A DNA stretch of 64,000 nt from Balneolaceae bacterium (GCA_017640605.1 JAEPQH010000002.1:248001-312000); one strand, 5' to 3'. Numbered from the stretch's first letter, positions 8,137 to 17,966 are shown. Notes: generated by a model from the sequence alone, not told the origin. Numbers and translations are program-made.

Positions 8137-9069
8137 ATGAAAACTCTAAGCAACTTAAACAACCTATCACTTCTGGCGCTTGCCTTATTGGTAACTTTTG
8201 GTGCTTGCTCGTCGGTTAATAACGATGTGGAAGCCATTTCAGCTGAAGATGTTGATCTAGCCGCACACATTGTAACTACTTCCATCGCCGACGATGAGTC
8301 TGGCATGATGAGCAGCTTATATGATGCCTTTTCTGATGTATCATCCGAAGGAATCACCTATGGGGCAAACAGCGCACGTTTCAAAGCCGATCCTGAATCA
8401 GGAAATGATGGCAGAGGCCGCGAACGCAACTTCACGTACAGCTACGATCCGGAAACCGGAATCCATAGCCTTGATTACTCACGAAGTGTTCAAAATGGAC
8501 TTTTCAGTAAATCGATTGAAGTAAATCAGGATATTATTTTTACTGATCTTGACGGTTCATTCATCGAATTTCCACGCCAAAACCGAGCTGATATAGAAGC
8601 TATTGCTTACTCTGGCTCTAAAGTTGGTGAACACTCCGGTCGTTATCGCAGTGGCAGTTTCTCTAAAGCGGATGATTTCCGATTAGCAGGAATCCACAAT
8701 TCAAGTTCGATTCTAACTTTAAGCGGTACACACACCGGTTCCGGAAATGCCGAAGGTGTAACCCGTGATTCGGTTGAAGCTTCACGTTCATACTCAATCA
8801 ACCTTGAGTTTTCGGATATCGAAGTAAATAAAGACACCGTGAAAGCCCATGGTTCACTTGAGTTTGCAGTGAGCGGAACGATTACCTACAGCGTAACCAT
8901 GAATAAAACCATTAATGGCGTTCCTGAAGAAACAGTGATGGATGGAACCATCGATTTATCTGAAGATGGAACCGCTTTAATGAGATTCAACAAACTCCCT
9001 AATACCGTACGATTTGCACTAGGTAATGGCGAGCGACGTGATAATGCAGCCAATCGACGTGGCAACTAA
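8137..9069 (+). CDS. Unrecognised lipoprotein in a sigma/FecR locus
   Basis: 310 aa from ATG 8137, which gives a proper lipoprotein signal (hydrophobic run ending LVTFGAC, lipid-modified Cys at about residue 24). Frames extending upstream are translations of the intergenic heptamer repeats. The mature part is rich in Ser, Asp, Gly and beta-strand-like alternation, with GRGRERNFTYSYDPETG and several SGT/SGS segments, and ends in a basic tail (ERRDNAANRRGN). No known domain was recognised. The position between an ECF sigma gene and its fecR is unusual and suggests an envelope component, ligand-binding or reporter protein of the same signalling unit. That role is inference from context only. Confidence 0.75.
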   Translation: MKTLSNLNNLSLLALALLVTFGACSSVNNDVEAISAEDVDLAAHIVTTSIADDESGMMSSLYDAFSDVSSEGITYGANSARFKADPESGNDGRGRERNFTYSYDPETGIHSLDYSRSVQNGLFSKSIEVNQDIIFTDLDGSFIEFPRQNRADIEAIAYSGSKVGEHSGRYRSGSFSKADDFRLAGIHNSSSILTLSGTHTGSGNAEGVTRDSVEASRSYSINLEFSDIEVNKDTVKAHGSLEFAVSGTITYSVTMNKTINGVPEETVMDGTIDLSEDGTALMRFNKLPNTVRFALGNGERRDNAANRRGN

Positions 9070-9083
9070 TTAACCCGAATACT

Positions 9084-9118
9084 AGCAGGTCGTTGTAAAA
9101 GCGACCTGCTTTCCTATT
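9084..9118 (+). terminator. Hairpin, weak terminator or attenuator between lipoprotein gene and fecR
   Basis: AGCAGGTCG (9084-9092) pairs perfectly with CGACCTGCT (9102-9110) across a 9-nt loop, followed by TTCCTATTT. The U tract is interrupted, so read-through into fecR is likely. It begins 14 bases after the lipoprotein stop and 18 bases before fecR. Confidence 0.6.
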
Positions 9119-9127
9119 TCTACTATC

Positions 9128-10090
9128 ATGGCAACTGATCAACAACTTCCACAAAACGATCCAGATTTGATGCTGGCTATGCAGTTGGGTACAATCTTAG
9201 ATCTAGGTTCACCTTTTAGTGCGTTGAATAATCCGCTTATCGATCAGTTATTAACCGTTAAAGACAACGAACTAGCCGCATATTCTATGCCGGCATCTGT
9301 TTCAGATAACATCTGGAATCAAATCAATAAACAAACTGAACCAAAACAAGCCAATGTTACTCCTCTCTTTTCTCGTTCATCTGCTTTTGCTTGGGCTTCT
9401 GCTGCAGTGCTTGTAATTGCAGCATTTATCGGAATTTATTGGATATCGATGCAACCGCAGCTTGAATTAGTTGCGCAAAGTGATTCAACGATATTAGAAA
9501 TCACACTGGATGATGGTTCTGAAGTAACACTTCGTCCATTTACGAAATTATATGCAGACAAATCTTCCGCTGATCGTACGTATCGCTTAGAAGGAGAAGC
9601 TTTCTTTGATGTAGTTTCTGATCCAACTGCTCCTTTTTCTGTGGATGCAACATATGGAACGGTTACCGTGCTTGGCACTCGATTTAATGTAAGTGATTGG
9701 GGTGGCAAAGCAGTGGTTTATCTGGAAGAAGGACGTGTTTCATTCGCCTCCAATCAAACTGGAGAACAGATTGTGTTAGAACCCGGTCAGGCTTCTGAAA
9801 TTTCTACTGATACAATTCAATTATTAACCGAAGCCGACGCAGATCAATATATCGATTGGCAATCAAATCGAGTATTCTTCGACAATTCTGATCCACAGCA
9901 GGTAATCAACGAAATCAATCAACATTTTGGCATCACTATTACGATTAATCAACTTGAGGATCGTTCTGAAATTTCAGGTACTTTAATGCTTGAATCCATT
10001 CAACAAACTTTGGACGATTTAGGCTTGGTATTAGGTGGAACATTCCGAACCGTAAATGCCAACGAATACGAATTTATTTCAATGGAATAG
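9128..10090 (+). CDS. FecR-type anti-sigma factor
   Basis: 320 aa. The cytosolic N-terminal region (about 1-82) is followed by one TM helix (about 84-107: SSAFAWASAAVLVIAAFIGIYWI). Next comes the periplasmic FecR beta domain (about 118-230), with SEVTLRPFTKLYADK, RTYRLEGEAFFDVVSD and GTVTVLGTRFNVSDW. The C-terminal DUF4974-like domain (about 245-318) has the QQVINEINQHFGITI and TLDDLGLVLGGTF patterns. In the FecIR paradigm this protein binds the sigma factor and relays a signal from the N-terminal STN domain of a TonB receptor; that receptor is the next gene, 10 bp downstream. The unusually long N-terminus differs from typical Bacteroides FecR. Confidence 0.9.
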   Translation: MATDQQLPQNDPDLMLAMQLGTILDLGSPFSALNNPLIDQLLTVKDNELAAYSMPASVSDNIWNQINKQTEPKQANVTPLFSRSSAFAWASAAVLVIAAFIGIYWISMQPQLELVAQSDSTILEITLDDGSEVTLRPFTKLYADKSSADRTYRLEGEAFFDVVSDPTAPFSVDATYGTVTVLGTRFNVSDWGGKAVVYLEEGRVSFASNQTGEQIVLEPGQASEISTDTIQLLTEADADQYIDWQSNRVFFDNSDPQQVINEINQHFGITITINQLEDRSEISGTLMLESIQQTLDDLGLVLGGTFRTVNANEYEFISME

Positions 10091-10100
10091 CAAGCAAATA

Positions 10101-12740
10101 ATGCATCGGTTTTACTGTTTACTCGGGTGGTTTTTAGCTGTTTCAGTATCTATTTCTGCGCAGGATTATTCCTATCAACAAAAAGCGCTGCTGGAAGTAA
10201 TCCGTGATATCGAAACTCAAACGGAGTATCGTTTTTTATATCGCGAAGCTCTAGTAGCATCAATAACCCTTAGTTTTGATGCAGACCGTACCGAATTATT
10301 TGACGCACTTGAGTCAGCTATTTCTCCCACCGGTTTAGGCTTAAAAGTAGACCCCGAAAGAAAGCAAGCTATTATCTACAAAACCGGCATCCCAACTGAA
10401 TCCCTAGAAACTGTTATAAGTGGATTTATTGTGGATGAAAATTCCGGAGAGCGTCTTCCGTATGCAACTATTTCCTGGCGCGAGCAAGGTGAAATACGAG
10501 GTGTAAACAGCGATGAATCCGGAAGGTTTAAAGTTTCAGCATCTGTATCTCAGCCATCATTTACCCTATTAATTAGCTATGTGGGCTATGCCAGTCAAAC
10601 AGTAACTTTGTCTCAAGATGAAACATCGAACATAGATGATCTTACGGTTCGGTTACGTCCAAAAAAGTACGATGGAAAAGAAATCATCGTTCAGGGAGTC
10701 AACTTTTATACTCCTAACGATACTCTCCTGCACGGGTTGATGAAAATCGGAAGTTTTAGTCCTTTAGGTGAAAGTAATGCTGTTAGATCGTTGCAAACCT
10801 TGCCGGCTGTTTCACTAAACACAGCGATCAACGATGGCATCAATATTCGTGGGAGTGCTTCGGACGGTTTTCAAGTGTTACTAGACGGACAAACGTTGTA
10901 TAGCCAAAGTCATTTATTTGGGCTGCTCGATGCGATGAACTCGGAGGTTCTTCGATCAAGTGGTTTTTATTACGATATAACGCCAGCTCAATATCAGGCA
11001 CCACTGGGTGGAACACTTTCATTGATCACCCGCACAGGATCGCTAAACCAATACTCCACGAGCGTTGGTGTGAGTAACACAGCCTTTTCTTCTACGATTG
11101 AAGGTCCAATCAAACGAGGTAGTTCCAGTTTCCTTCTATCCGGGCGTTGGTCGTATTTAGACGAACTTGATTGGTTCAACAATGCATCGATGATTGAATA
11201 CGGTTTGGATGTAGATCGCCCACTTGATTTGTTTGTCGACCCCAGACTAGAAAACCGATTCGTCCGGGACGTAACCCTCGATAAAATTGACGTGCAAAGT
11301 ACAAATGCTTCTTTTTATGATTTGCATGGAAAACTGTATAACGAGTTCAAGAATGGAAATCATTTAATGATTAGTGGATACCTTGGGCAAGATGAAGCTA
11401 GGCAAGAGTATTTACGCGACGAAACGAATACTATTACGTTAAATGAAACCTCCAATAATTGGGAAAATCATACAATTAGTGCCACATTTTCAGCGAGTTT
11501 ATTATCTAAGCTATTCTCACAAACAAGCATTGGCTACACGAAATATTCCAGCGATTACTTAAAAGATGATTTTGCTTTTCCTGTTCGAGGAAATTCAACC
11601 AATGGAAATGGCATCCTGAGTGATTCGGTACTCATTCAGCCCTTAAACCTTGATAATACGGTTAAGCAAATCGAAATAAAGCAGGATTTCAGTACACAAC
11701 TGCAAAACGGAACTGCGAATTTTGGTATCAATTACACCGACTTCGATGTGCGATATACTGAAATTGGGATTATTAGAGAATCGTTTATCAGCCGCAGAAC
11801 AAGTCAACTTGTTGATCTTTATTCTCAGTGGGATCAAACACTTGATTCGAAAACTTTTTTAAGCTTAGGCAGTCGTCTTCATTATTTTAGTAATGGGCAG
11901 TATTTAAGATTCTCGCCTAGAATCAAGTTATCCATTCAGGAAAGTGAAGCATTGAGGTTGGGACTCGGTTTCAGCAGAAATTATCAGTTTATCAACCGAC
12001 TCACCTTTTATAATATTAATAGCAACGATTTTTGGATACTCGCTAACGAAGATCAACCACCTTCTTCAGTAAATCATTTTTCTACAGGATTATATTATCG
12101 TTTTGATGAATCCACCTATTTTCAAATAGAAGGGTATTTGAAGCAATTTGCGAATATTCGTCTGCATGAATTAAATACCGGTTTAGTTTCTCAATCCTTC
12201 AGAAATGAAGAATCGCCATGGTTTTATCAAAATGATGGAAGATCTCACGGGGTAGAATTCTTACTCAAAAACTGGTTTTCGGATGTAACGCTAACCAATA
12301 CTTACACTTATTCATCGGCAGAATTGAAAAATCAGTTAATCAATAATGGAGAGTATTTTTATGCTGATTGGGATCGCAGACATCAAATAACTACTAGTTC
12401 AGACATAACCTTACATGAAGGTTTAGATTTATTATTGGCCTGGACATTTGGCACCGGAACTCCAAGTCGCACAGATATTTCCCGATTATCAGAATCTGTC
12501 GAACGATTACCAAATTACTCAAGATTCGACATCTCCCTGAATTACAAAACAGTAGTAAATAAAGCTAAACTTGAGGCAGTATTTTCTATCTATAATGCAT
12601 TTAATCGAGACAATGTTTGGTATTCCGAGCGTAAACAAGTTACAATCAATACTCTGAACAACACTTTTCAAGGTGCGGCATTAACTCACGTGTACGATCT
12701 GGGAATTCAACCTTCGTTTAGTATTAAAATCAGCTACTAA
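10101..12740 (+). CDS. STN-domain TonB-dependent outer-membrane receptor (signal transducer)
   Basis: 879 aa from ATG 10101. The signal peptide ends near ISAQ (residue about 21). An STN domain (about 22-105, YSYQQKALLEVIRDIETQTEYRFLY) is present, the module that contacts FecR. Then come a carboxypeptidase-regulatory-like beta domain (about 112-200, GFIVDENSGERLPYATISW), a plug (about 220-330, QTLPAVSLNTAINDGINIRG, then QVLLDGQTLYS) and a beta barrel to the C-terminal PSFSIKISY. It imports an unknown ligand with TonB energy and should activate the sigma factor encoded at 7351 through FecR. It lies 10 bp after fecR, and its 3' end overlaps the convergent cyclase gene by 11 bases. Confidence 0.92.
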   Translation: MHRFYCLLGWFLAVSVSISAQDYSYQQKALLEVIRDIETQTEYRFLYREALVASITLSFDADRTELFDALESAISPTGLGLKVDPERKQAIIYKTGIPTESLETVISGFIVDENSGERLPYATISWREQGEIRGVNSDESGRFKVSASVSQPSFTLLISYVGYASQTVTLSQDETSNIDDLTVRLRPKKYDGKEIIVQGVNFYTPNDTLLHGLMKIGSFSPLGESNAVRSLQTLPAVSLNTAINDGINIRGSASDGFQVLLDGQTLYSQSHLFGLLDAMNSEVLRSSGFYYDITPAQYQAPLGGTLSLITRTGSLNQYSTSVGVSNTAFSSTIEGPIKRGSSSFLLSGRWSYLDELDWFNNASMIEYGLDVDRPLDLFVDPRLENRFVRDVTLDKIDVQSTNASFYDLHGKLYNEFKNGNHLMISGYLGQDEARQEYLRDETNTITLNETSNNWENHTISATFSASLLSKLFSQTSIGYTKYSSDYLKDDFAFPVRGNSTNGNGILSDSVLIQPLNLDNTVKQIEIKQDFSTQLQNGTANFGINYTDFDVRYTEIGIIRESFISRRTSQLVDLYSQWDQTLDSKTFLSLGSRLHYFSNGQYLRFSPRIKLSIQESEALRLGLGFSRNYQFINRLTFYNINSNDFWILANEDQPPSSVNHFSTGLYYRFDESTYFQIEGYLKQFANIRLHELNTGLVSQSFRNEESPWFYQNDGRSHGVEFLLKNWFSDVTLTNTYTYSSAELKNQLINNGEYFYADWDRRHQITTSSDITLHEGLDLLLAWTFGTGTPSRTDISRLSESVERLPNYSRFDISLNYKTVVNKAKLEAVFSIYNAFNRDNVWYSERKQVTINTLNNTFQGAALTHVYDLGIQPSFSIKISY

Positions 12741-15700
12741 TCGCTTCAGGAATTTCATCTTCCACAAAATACATGTCGATATCACCCTGACCTTCCACAT
12801 GTACTTTTCCTCGATAATCACATTTGTACTTATCGTGTACAAAATCACAAGTGGTTGCAGAGATATTTATTTTCCCAATCTCCCCTACTTCTTCTAATCT
12901 GCTCGCCAAAATTACCGTTGACCCCCAAATGTCGTAGGTAAATTTCTTCTTACCAACTACTCCTGCAATCAGGCTTCCACTGTGGATACCAATGCGCATT
13001 TTCCATTTAACGGCAGATTTCTCGTTACGTTGTTCGATGAATACTTGCATTGCTTTTGCGGCTTTTACACACAACAAAGCGTGATCTTCTTTCTCGTCTG
13101 GCAAGCCGGAAACTGCCAGATAAGCATCACCTATGGTTTTAATTTTTTCGAGCCCGAATTCCTCACAAATTGCATCAAAAGCCTCAAATATCTCATTTAC
13201 TTCTGAAACCAATTTTTTAGCCGACATGGTGGCTGCTGTAGAAGTAAAGTTCTCGAAATCGGTAAATAACACACTCACTTCCTCATATCTACGGGGCGAA
13301 GCAAAACCTTTGTCCTTTATTTCGTCTGCAATACCTTTTGGTAGCATGTTATACAACAAGTTGTCGCTCTTTTCTTTCTCATTTTCGAGCAAGAGTGTAC
13401 GTTCCTTTACTAAGGCTTCCAGTTCTTCGTTGTATTTCTGTACCTGCTCTTTCTTTTTGCGCTCTTTGCCAATTTGGTGATTGATAAATCCAACTATCAG
13501 CGTAGCCCCGAACAGTGTATAGATGCCGTAAGCCCACCATGTTTGCCATGGCGGTGGAAGTACCTTTATTTTGATGGAGCGCCCAACAGTATTCCAGATT
13601 CCATCTTTATTTGATGCACGAACCATAAAAGTATAGGTTTCACCCGGTGGTAAATTCGTATAGGATACGAATCTACGGCTACCAACCTCCTGCCATTGAG
13701 GATCAAAACCTTCCATTTTATACATGTACTTATTTTGCTCTGGGGCAGCATAATGCAAGGCAGAAAACTCAAATGAAAATACTTTCTCGCGCCAGGTAAG
13801 TACTATTTCATCGGTTTCAGAAATGGATTTTGTTAACGGAGAACCTACCGAAGAGATCGGGACATTCTCGTTAAAAATCTGGAAATCTGTAATAACAACG
13901 GGCGGCACGTACGGATTATCACGAATGCTATCAGGCTTAAAAATCACGATTCCGTTAATCCCGCCAAAGTACATGGTTCCGTCATTTCCTTTATGAAATG
14001 CATTAAAACGGTACTCATTACTCGGTAAACCATCGCCGCGATCGTAGACTCGAATATTTTCTGTGTCAGGGTCGAAATCAACGATGCCGTTATTGGTACT
14101 CAACCATAAATGCCCACGATAATCTACAATAATTCCGTAAATCACATTATTGGGTAAACCATCTGCGGTTGTATAACGCGTAAAGGTTTCAGTTTCCGGA
14201 TCGAATTTATTGAGACCGTTTATCCCACCAACCCACAAATTTCCTTCATTATCCTGCCGAATCACATTGATGAAGTTATCACTAATGCTGTTTGGGTCAT
14301 TAGGGTCGTTAACGAATCGCGTAAACTCTTCCCGCACACGATCGTAGCGATTTAATCCAAAACCGTGGGTTCCTACCCAGAAAATTCCACGGTCGTCTTC
14401 GAACATCGACCATATTTTATTGTGGCTGATTGTGTTTGGATCAGTGCTTGAGTGCTTAAATCGTTGAAATTCACCGGATTCACGATCATACGCATTAAGA
14501 CCGTTATTAAGTGTTCCAACCCATATAATATTCTTACTGTCTTCGAAAATAGTAGTAATAATATTACCACTGATGGTTCGCTCATCATCTGCATCATGCT
14601 TAAAATGAATGAATGAATCTGTGAGCTCATTATATAAATTCAATCCTTCGATAGTACCAATCCAGATATTACCGAAACTATCCTGGTAAATAGCGTTAAT
14701 GAAATCGCTACTTATGGATGTTGGGTCGTTTGGATTGTGCACATAATTGATAAACGATAACGTACGGGCATCTTGGCGATTTAAGCCGCCACCTTGTGTT
14801 CCAACCCAAAAATCGCCAGATCCATCTTCGAATAGTGAAGTGATGGAGTTATTACTTAAACTGTTCGCATTCGACGGATCATTTTGATAAACCGTAAAAC
14901 TTTCTGATGAAGAACGAATAAACTTGTTTAAGGCTCCGTTTTGAGTTCCCACCCAAAATACCCCTGACCGATCTTCAAAAAGTGATGTAATGGAGTTATT
15001 ACTCAGGTTAATCGGGTAATTTAACTCCATGAAATTGGTAAACTCGTCGGTTTGGCGATTTAAAATATTCAGCCCGTTTAAGGTACCTACCCAAAATGTA
15101 CCTCTGGAATCTTCATACATGGAAAGAACCCAGTTATTAGAAATGCTATTTTTGTCGGCAGGATTGGCCTTGTAGCTCGTAAAGTTTTCAGAAATTGGAT
15201 CGAATTTATTTAAACCGCCCGACTGTGTTCCAATCCACAACATTCGTTTTTTATCCTCATAAATGGAAACGATCCAATTGTCGCTTATCGAGTTTTCATC
15301 ACTCGGAATATTGGTATAATGCTTGATGGCGAAAGTTTTTCGATCGAAGCTATACAATCCGTCATCAGCCGTTCCAATCCAAATAAAACTGTTCGAATCT
15401 TTAAAAACCGTGGTAATATTTGCTGTAGATAGGTTGATGTGGTCTTCAACTTCCTTATAAACACTAAAGGTGTTAGTTCGAGGATTCAGAATATTTAGCC
15501 CGCTCTGTGTGCCCACCAATATTACCCCAATCGGATCCTGAAAGAGTGTGGTTATGTAATTATGGTTGATGGAGGTGATGTCGGAATTATCATGCTGGAA
15601 GCGTAAAAACCGATCCTGATCCCGATCAAATTTATTAAGTCCACCTCCCTTAGTTCCTACCCAAATGGAACCATCTCTGTCTTCCAGAATACTTGATATT

Positions 15701-15966
15701 TGATTTGAAGAGATTGAAAACTGATCATAGGGATCGTTTCTGTACACTTTAAATTCGTAGCCATCGTAGCGGTTTAATCCGTCTTCGGTAGCAAACCAAA
15801 GGAAACCTCGGCTATCCTGCAAAATATCGTTGATAGTGCTTTGCGACAGTCCATCCTGAGTGGTGATTTGCTCGAATCGAATAGACATTTCTTGAGCATT
15901 TGATGGCTCTAGCAGAAGCGTGAAAGAAATGAGAAGTAGTAGAGTTGCTTTAAATGTGCTGTTCAT
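12730..15966 (-). CDS. Two-component-regulator-propeller sensor fused to a class III nucleotide cyclase
   Basis: 1078 aa. Signal peptide at 1-24; about 14 ligand-binding propeller repeats (about 30-690) with the recurrent ILQDSRGFLWFATEDGLNRYD-type pattern; Y_Y_Y domain (about 700-800); TM helix (about 810-832); coiled coil (about 834-880); class III cyclase (about 890-1060). This replaces the histidine kinase usually fused to such propellers. Metal-binding Asp903 (FTDFENF) and Asp947 (GDAYLAV) are present, as are the adenine-selecting Lys943 and Asp1012 and the transition-state Arg1023. The transition-state Asn expected at 1019 is Ile (WGSTVILASRLE). The likely product is cAMP at reduced rate, or the domain is a binding-only sensor. 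It is monocistronic, with start ATG 15966. Confidence 0.9.
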   Translation of the reverse strand: MNSTFKATLLLLISFTLLLEPSNAQEMSIRFEQITTQDGLSQSTINDILQDSRGFLWFATEDGLNRYDGYEFKVYRNDPYDQFSISSNQISSILEDRDGSIWVGTKGGGLNKFDRDQDRFLRFQHDNSDITSINHNYITTLFQDPIGVILVGTQSGLNILNPRTNTFSVYKEVEDHINLSTANITTVFKDSNSFIWIGTADDGLYSFDRKTFAIKHYTNIPSDENSISDNWIVSIYEDKKRMLWIGTQSGGLNKFDPISENFTSYKANPADKNSISNNWVLSMYEDSRGTFWVGTLNGLNILNRQTDEFTNFMELNYPINLSNNSITSLFEDRSGVFWVGTQNGALNKFIRSSSESFTVYQNDPSNANSLSNNSITSLFEDGSGDFWVGTQGGGLNRQDARTLSFINYVHNPNDPTSISSDFINAIYQDSFGNIWIGTIEGLNLYNELTDSFIHFKHDADDERTISGNIITTIFEDSKNIIWVGTLNNGLNAYDRESGEFQRFKHSSTDPNTISHNKIWSMFEDDRGIFWVGTHGFGLNRYDRVREEFTRFVNDPNDPNSISDNFINVIRQDNEGNLWVGGINGLNKFDPETETFTRYTTADGLPNNVIYGIIVDYRGHLWLSTNNGIVDFDPDTENIRVYDRGDGLPSNEYRFNAFHKGNDGTMYFGGINGIVIFKPDSIRDNPYVPPVVITDFQIFNENVPISSVGSPLTKSISETDEIVLTWREKVFSFEFSALHYAAPEQNKYMYKMEGFDPQWQEVGSRRFVSYTNLPPGETYTFMVRASNKDGIWNTVGRSIKIKVLPPPWQTWWAYGIYTLFGATLIVGFINHQIGKERKKKEQVQKYNEELEALVKERTLLLENEKEKSDNLLYNMLPKGIADEIKDKGFASPRRYEEVSVLFTDFENFTSTAATMSAKKLVSEVNEIFEAFDAICEEFGLEKIKTIGDAYLAVSGLPDEKEDHALLCVKAAKAMQVFIEQRNEKSAVKWKMRIGIHSGSLIAGVVGKKKFTYDIWGSTVILASRLEEVGEIGKINISATTCDFVHDKYKCDYRGKVHVEGQGDIDMYFVEDEIPEAISS

Positions 15967-16158
15967 CAGCTAAATCGTTTAATATTACCCCAAAATAGTA
16001 ACCAACTGACCGTTTAGAGTGGGTTAAATTTCTTTATACAATCATAAATTGCCTTAATGTACCCAGCTGATTCATGATAAAAGTATCTTTTTTTTAATGA
16101 ACGTAATCAAGCACGAAGTTGCAACAGAATGAAATGAGGAATCTGTACTTAATTTCAC

Positions 16159-17034
16159 TTATAGTTCGAAAGTGAAAGAGAAGCTATCTCTTCTAATTGC
16201 GCCAATAAATCCAATTCCATTATCGATGGTTTCAGAATCTACAAACATATCAGAAAGAAATTCGGTACCCCTGAATTGCTCCCATTCCGGCCCGAAATGA
16301 ATGTATCTGATATACATAGTGGGTTCATCAAGTTCATTACAACTTACGGTAGGCAGCCAAAATCTTGGTGGGATATTAATAGTAGCCTCCGGTGGAGGTG
16401 GAAAAATATCCACTAACAAATTAGTTACTGTAAGTTGAAGCTCCATTTCGTCCAATCCATCAATAAATTCTGGCGTTTGGATTGTTTGGATGGGTGCCCA
16501 ATGCATTGAACCTTGATACAGCACCCCAACTTCAGCATTAATGAATTCAGGACGTTTTACATTTTTGAAGGAAATCCTCAGGTTTTGTCTGCAGTTCGAT
16601 GCTTTATCCGGAGTTGTATCGGCTATGGTAACTGCCGGTGTTGTAATAGTAGTGCTAGATTCTTGCCCACCATCGAATACTAGTTTCACACCGTATGTAG
16701 ATGAAGGTTGTAAATTTTGCTTTAGTAAATAATTGTAGGTGTAGTTCCCGTTAAAATTAATGATGGTATCAGGAAGTTGTAACTCTGTATCTGTTGAAGG
16801 ATCAATAAAAAATAGATTGACGTCTTCATACCCGATAGTACTATCAATTAAGAAGGGAGTACTTACATTTCGTATTCTGATTGCATTGGTTGATTTACCT
16901 AAGTCTAGAGCACCGTAGGCCGAATAGGTTCCGATATTATCTTCGAATGGGTTAATTACCCGATCTCGATTACACGAACTCCCTACTCCACATAGCAAAA
17001 GAAGTATAATAAGTTGGCAGGGAGTTCTATGCAT
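16159..17034 (-). CDS. DUF4249-like lipoprotein, copy B of operon 1
   Basis: 291 aa with a lipoprotein signal (LLLLCGVGSSC, Cys at about 21). It is a clear paralogue of the gene upstream of it in the operon. Both share INPFEDN or IEPFEEV near the N-terminus, a beta-rich middle with a Thr-rich TTITTPAVT strand, a conserved Cys in the centre, and a strongly conserved block near residue 225 (PPRFWLPTVSCNELD, then IRYIHFGPEWE). Two Cys in the mature part are conserved between the paralogues and could form a disulfide. DUF4249 proteins occur beside TonB receptors in Bacteroidota and are presumed surface or periplasmic partners. It is third in the operon, with a 10-bp gap; function beyond this is unknown. 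Confidence 0.75.
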   Translation of the reverse strand: MHRTPCQLIILLLLCGVGSSCNRDRVINPFEDNIGTYSAYGALDLGKSTNAIRIRNVSTPFLIDSTIGYEDVNLFFIDPSTDTELQLPDTIINFNGNYTYNYLLKQNLQPSSTYGVKLVFDGGQESSTTITTPAVTIADTTPDKASNCRQNLRISFKNVKRPEFINAEVGVLYQGSMHWAPIQTIQTPEFIDGLDEMELQLTVTNLLVDIFPPPPEATINIPPRFWLPTVSCNELDEPTMYIRYIHFGPEWEQFRGTEFLSDMFVDSETIDNGIGFIGAIRRDSFSFTFEL

Positions 17035-17044
17035 TTTTTACGAA

Positions 17045-17929
17045 TTAATTATTATTTGGTACGCCATTCGTAGTGAATAGAATTTGTTTGGTATTTTTTG
17101 CACCAAAAAAGCCAAGTCCGTTTTCAACATCCCCAGATTCAAGAACATCTAAAGCGAGTGTATTTTCGCGGATTACTTCCCACTCCGGCCCAAAGTGTGT
17201 ATATCGAATCCGCATAACACCATTATCGAGCTGATTACAATTTACGGTTGGATTCCAAAAACGTGGCGGCACATTTACAGTGGCTTCTGCTACCGGTGGA
17301 AATACATCAACCAGCATGTTTTTGATATTTAGCACCACAGCTAACTTATTAGAGCCTTCCACTTTTTGAAGCTGACGGACAGATTTCACTTCACCAAAAA
17401 AGAAACTACCACCGTATTGAACTCCCAACTCGAACCGGATAAACTCATCATCTGCAACATTATCGAACTCAATCAATATGTCGTCCAAACAAGTTTCTGT
17501 AACCGCAGGAGTTAGTGAAATAGTGGATACACCCGGTGTTTTAGCGCGAGTAGTAGAAACATCACCTTCCTGCCCTTCTACGGTTAATCGGTAGTTTGTT
17601 CGAGGTGTTAACACTTCGTTAATGATAAAATTCAGCGTAGGATTGTTGTTGAAAAAAACTACGGTGTCGCTTAATTGTGTACTTGTACCAGCGTCTAAGT
17701 TTTCGAAGGTTACCGTAAAGTCGCGTATCTCTTCAAGGTCAGCCAACAGTGGAGACTGAGTATCTTTAATACGCACATAATTAAGTGTAGAGTCGAGTTC
17801 CATTGCTCCATAAATGGAATAGGCACTTTCTACTTCTTCAAAAGGTTCAATTACAACCTCGTCACAGGCGCTTAATCCCGCAAACAAAATCAACACTGCA
17901 CCAAAATATCTAAATGAAATCATTTTCAT
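17045..17929 (-). CDS. DUF4249-like lipoprotein, copy A of operon 1
   Basis: 294 aa with a lipoprotein signal (ILFAGLSAC, Cys at about 22). The sequence pattern matches the following gene: CDEVVIEPFEEVESAYSIYG, central Thr-rich strands, TETCLDDILIEF, and PPRFWNPTVNCNQLDNGVM with IRYTHFGPEWE near residue 240. The C-terminal GLGFFGAKNTKQILFTT mirrors GIGFIGAIRRDSFSFTF of the partner, so the two arose by tandem duplication and then diverged. It starts 37 bp after the TonB receptor gene and is probably co-transcribed. The proposed role is accessory lipoprotein of the receptor. The DUF4249 assignment rests on general pattern and context, as overall similarity is low. Confidence 0.75.
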   Translation of the reverse strand: MKMISFRYFGAVLILFAGLSACDEVVIEPFEEVESAYSIYGAMELDSTLNYVRIKDTQSPLLADLEEIRDFTVTFENLDAGTSTQLSDTVVFFNNNPTLNFIINEVLTPRTNYRLTVEGQEGDVSTTRAKTPGVSTISLTPAVTETCLDDILIEFDNVADDEFIRFELGVQYGGSFFFGEVKSVRQLQKVEGSNKLAVVLNIKNMLVDVFPPVAEATVNVPPRFWNPTVNCNQLDNGVMRIRYTHFGPEWEVIRENTLALDVLESGDVENGLGFFGAKNTKQILFTTNGVPNNN

Positions 17930-17966
17930 GTTCTAGTAAATCTAAAAATCTAAATTAGTTGAATAA

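Noticed and set aside
12982-13480. Plus-strand open frames opposite the cyclase domain
   Set aside because: They are antisense to a strongly conserved catalytic domain and have no family features.
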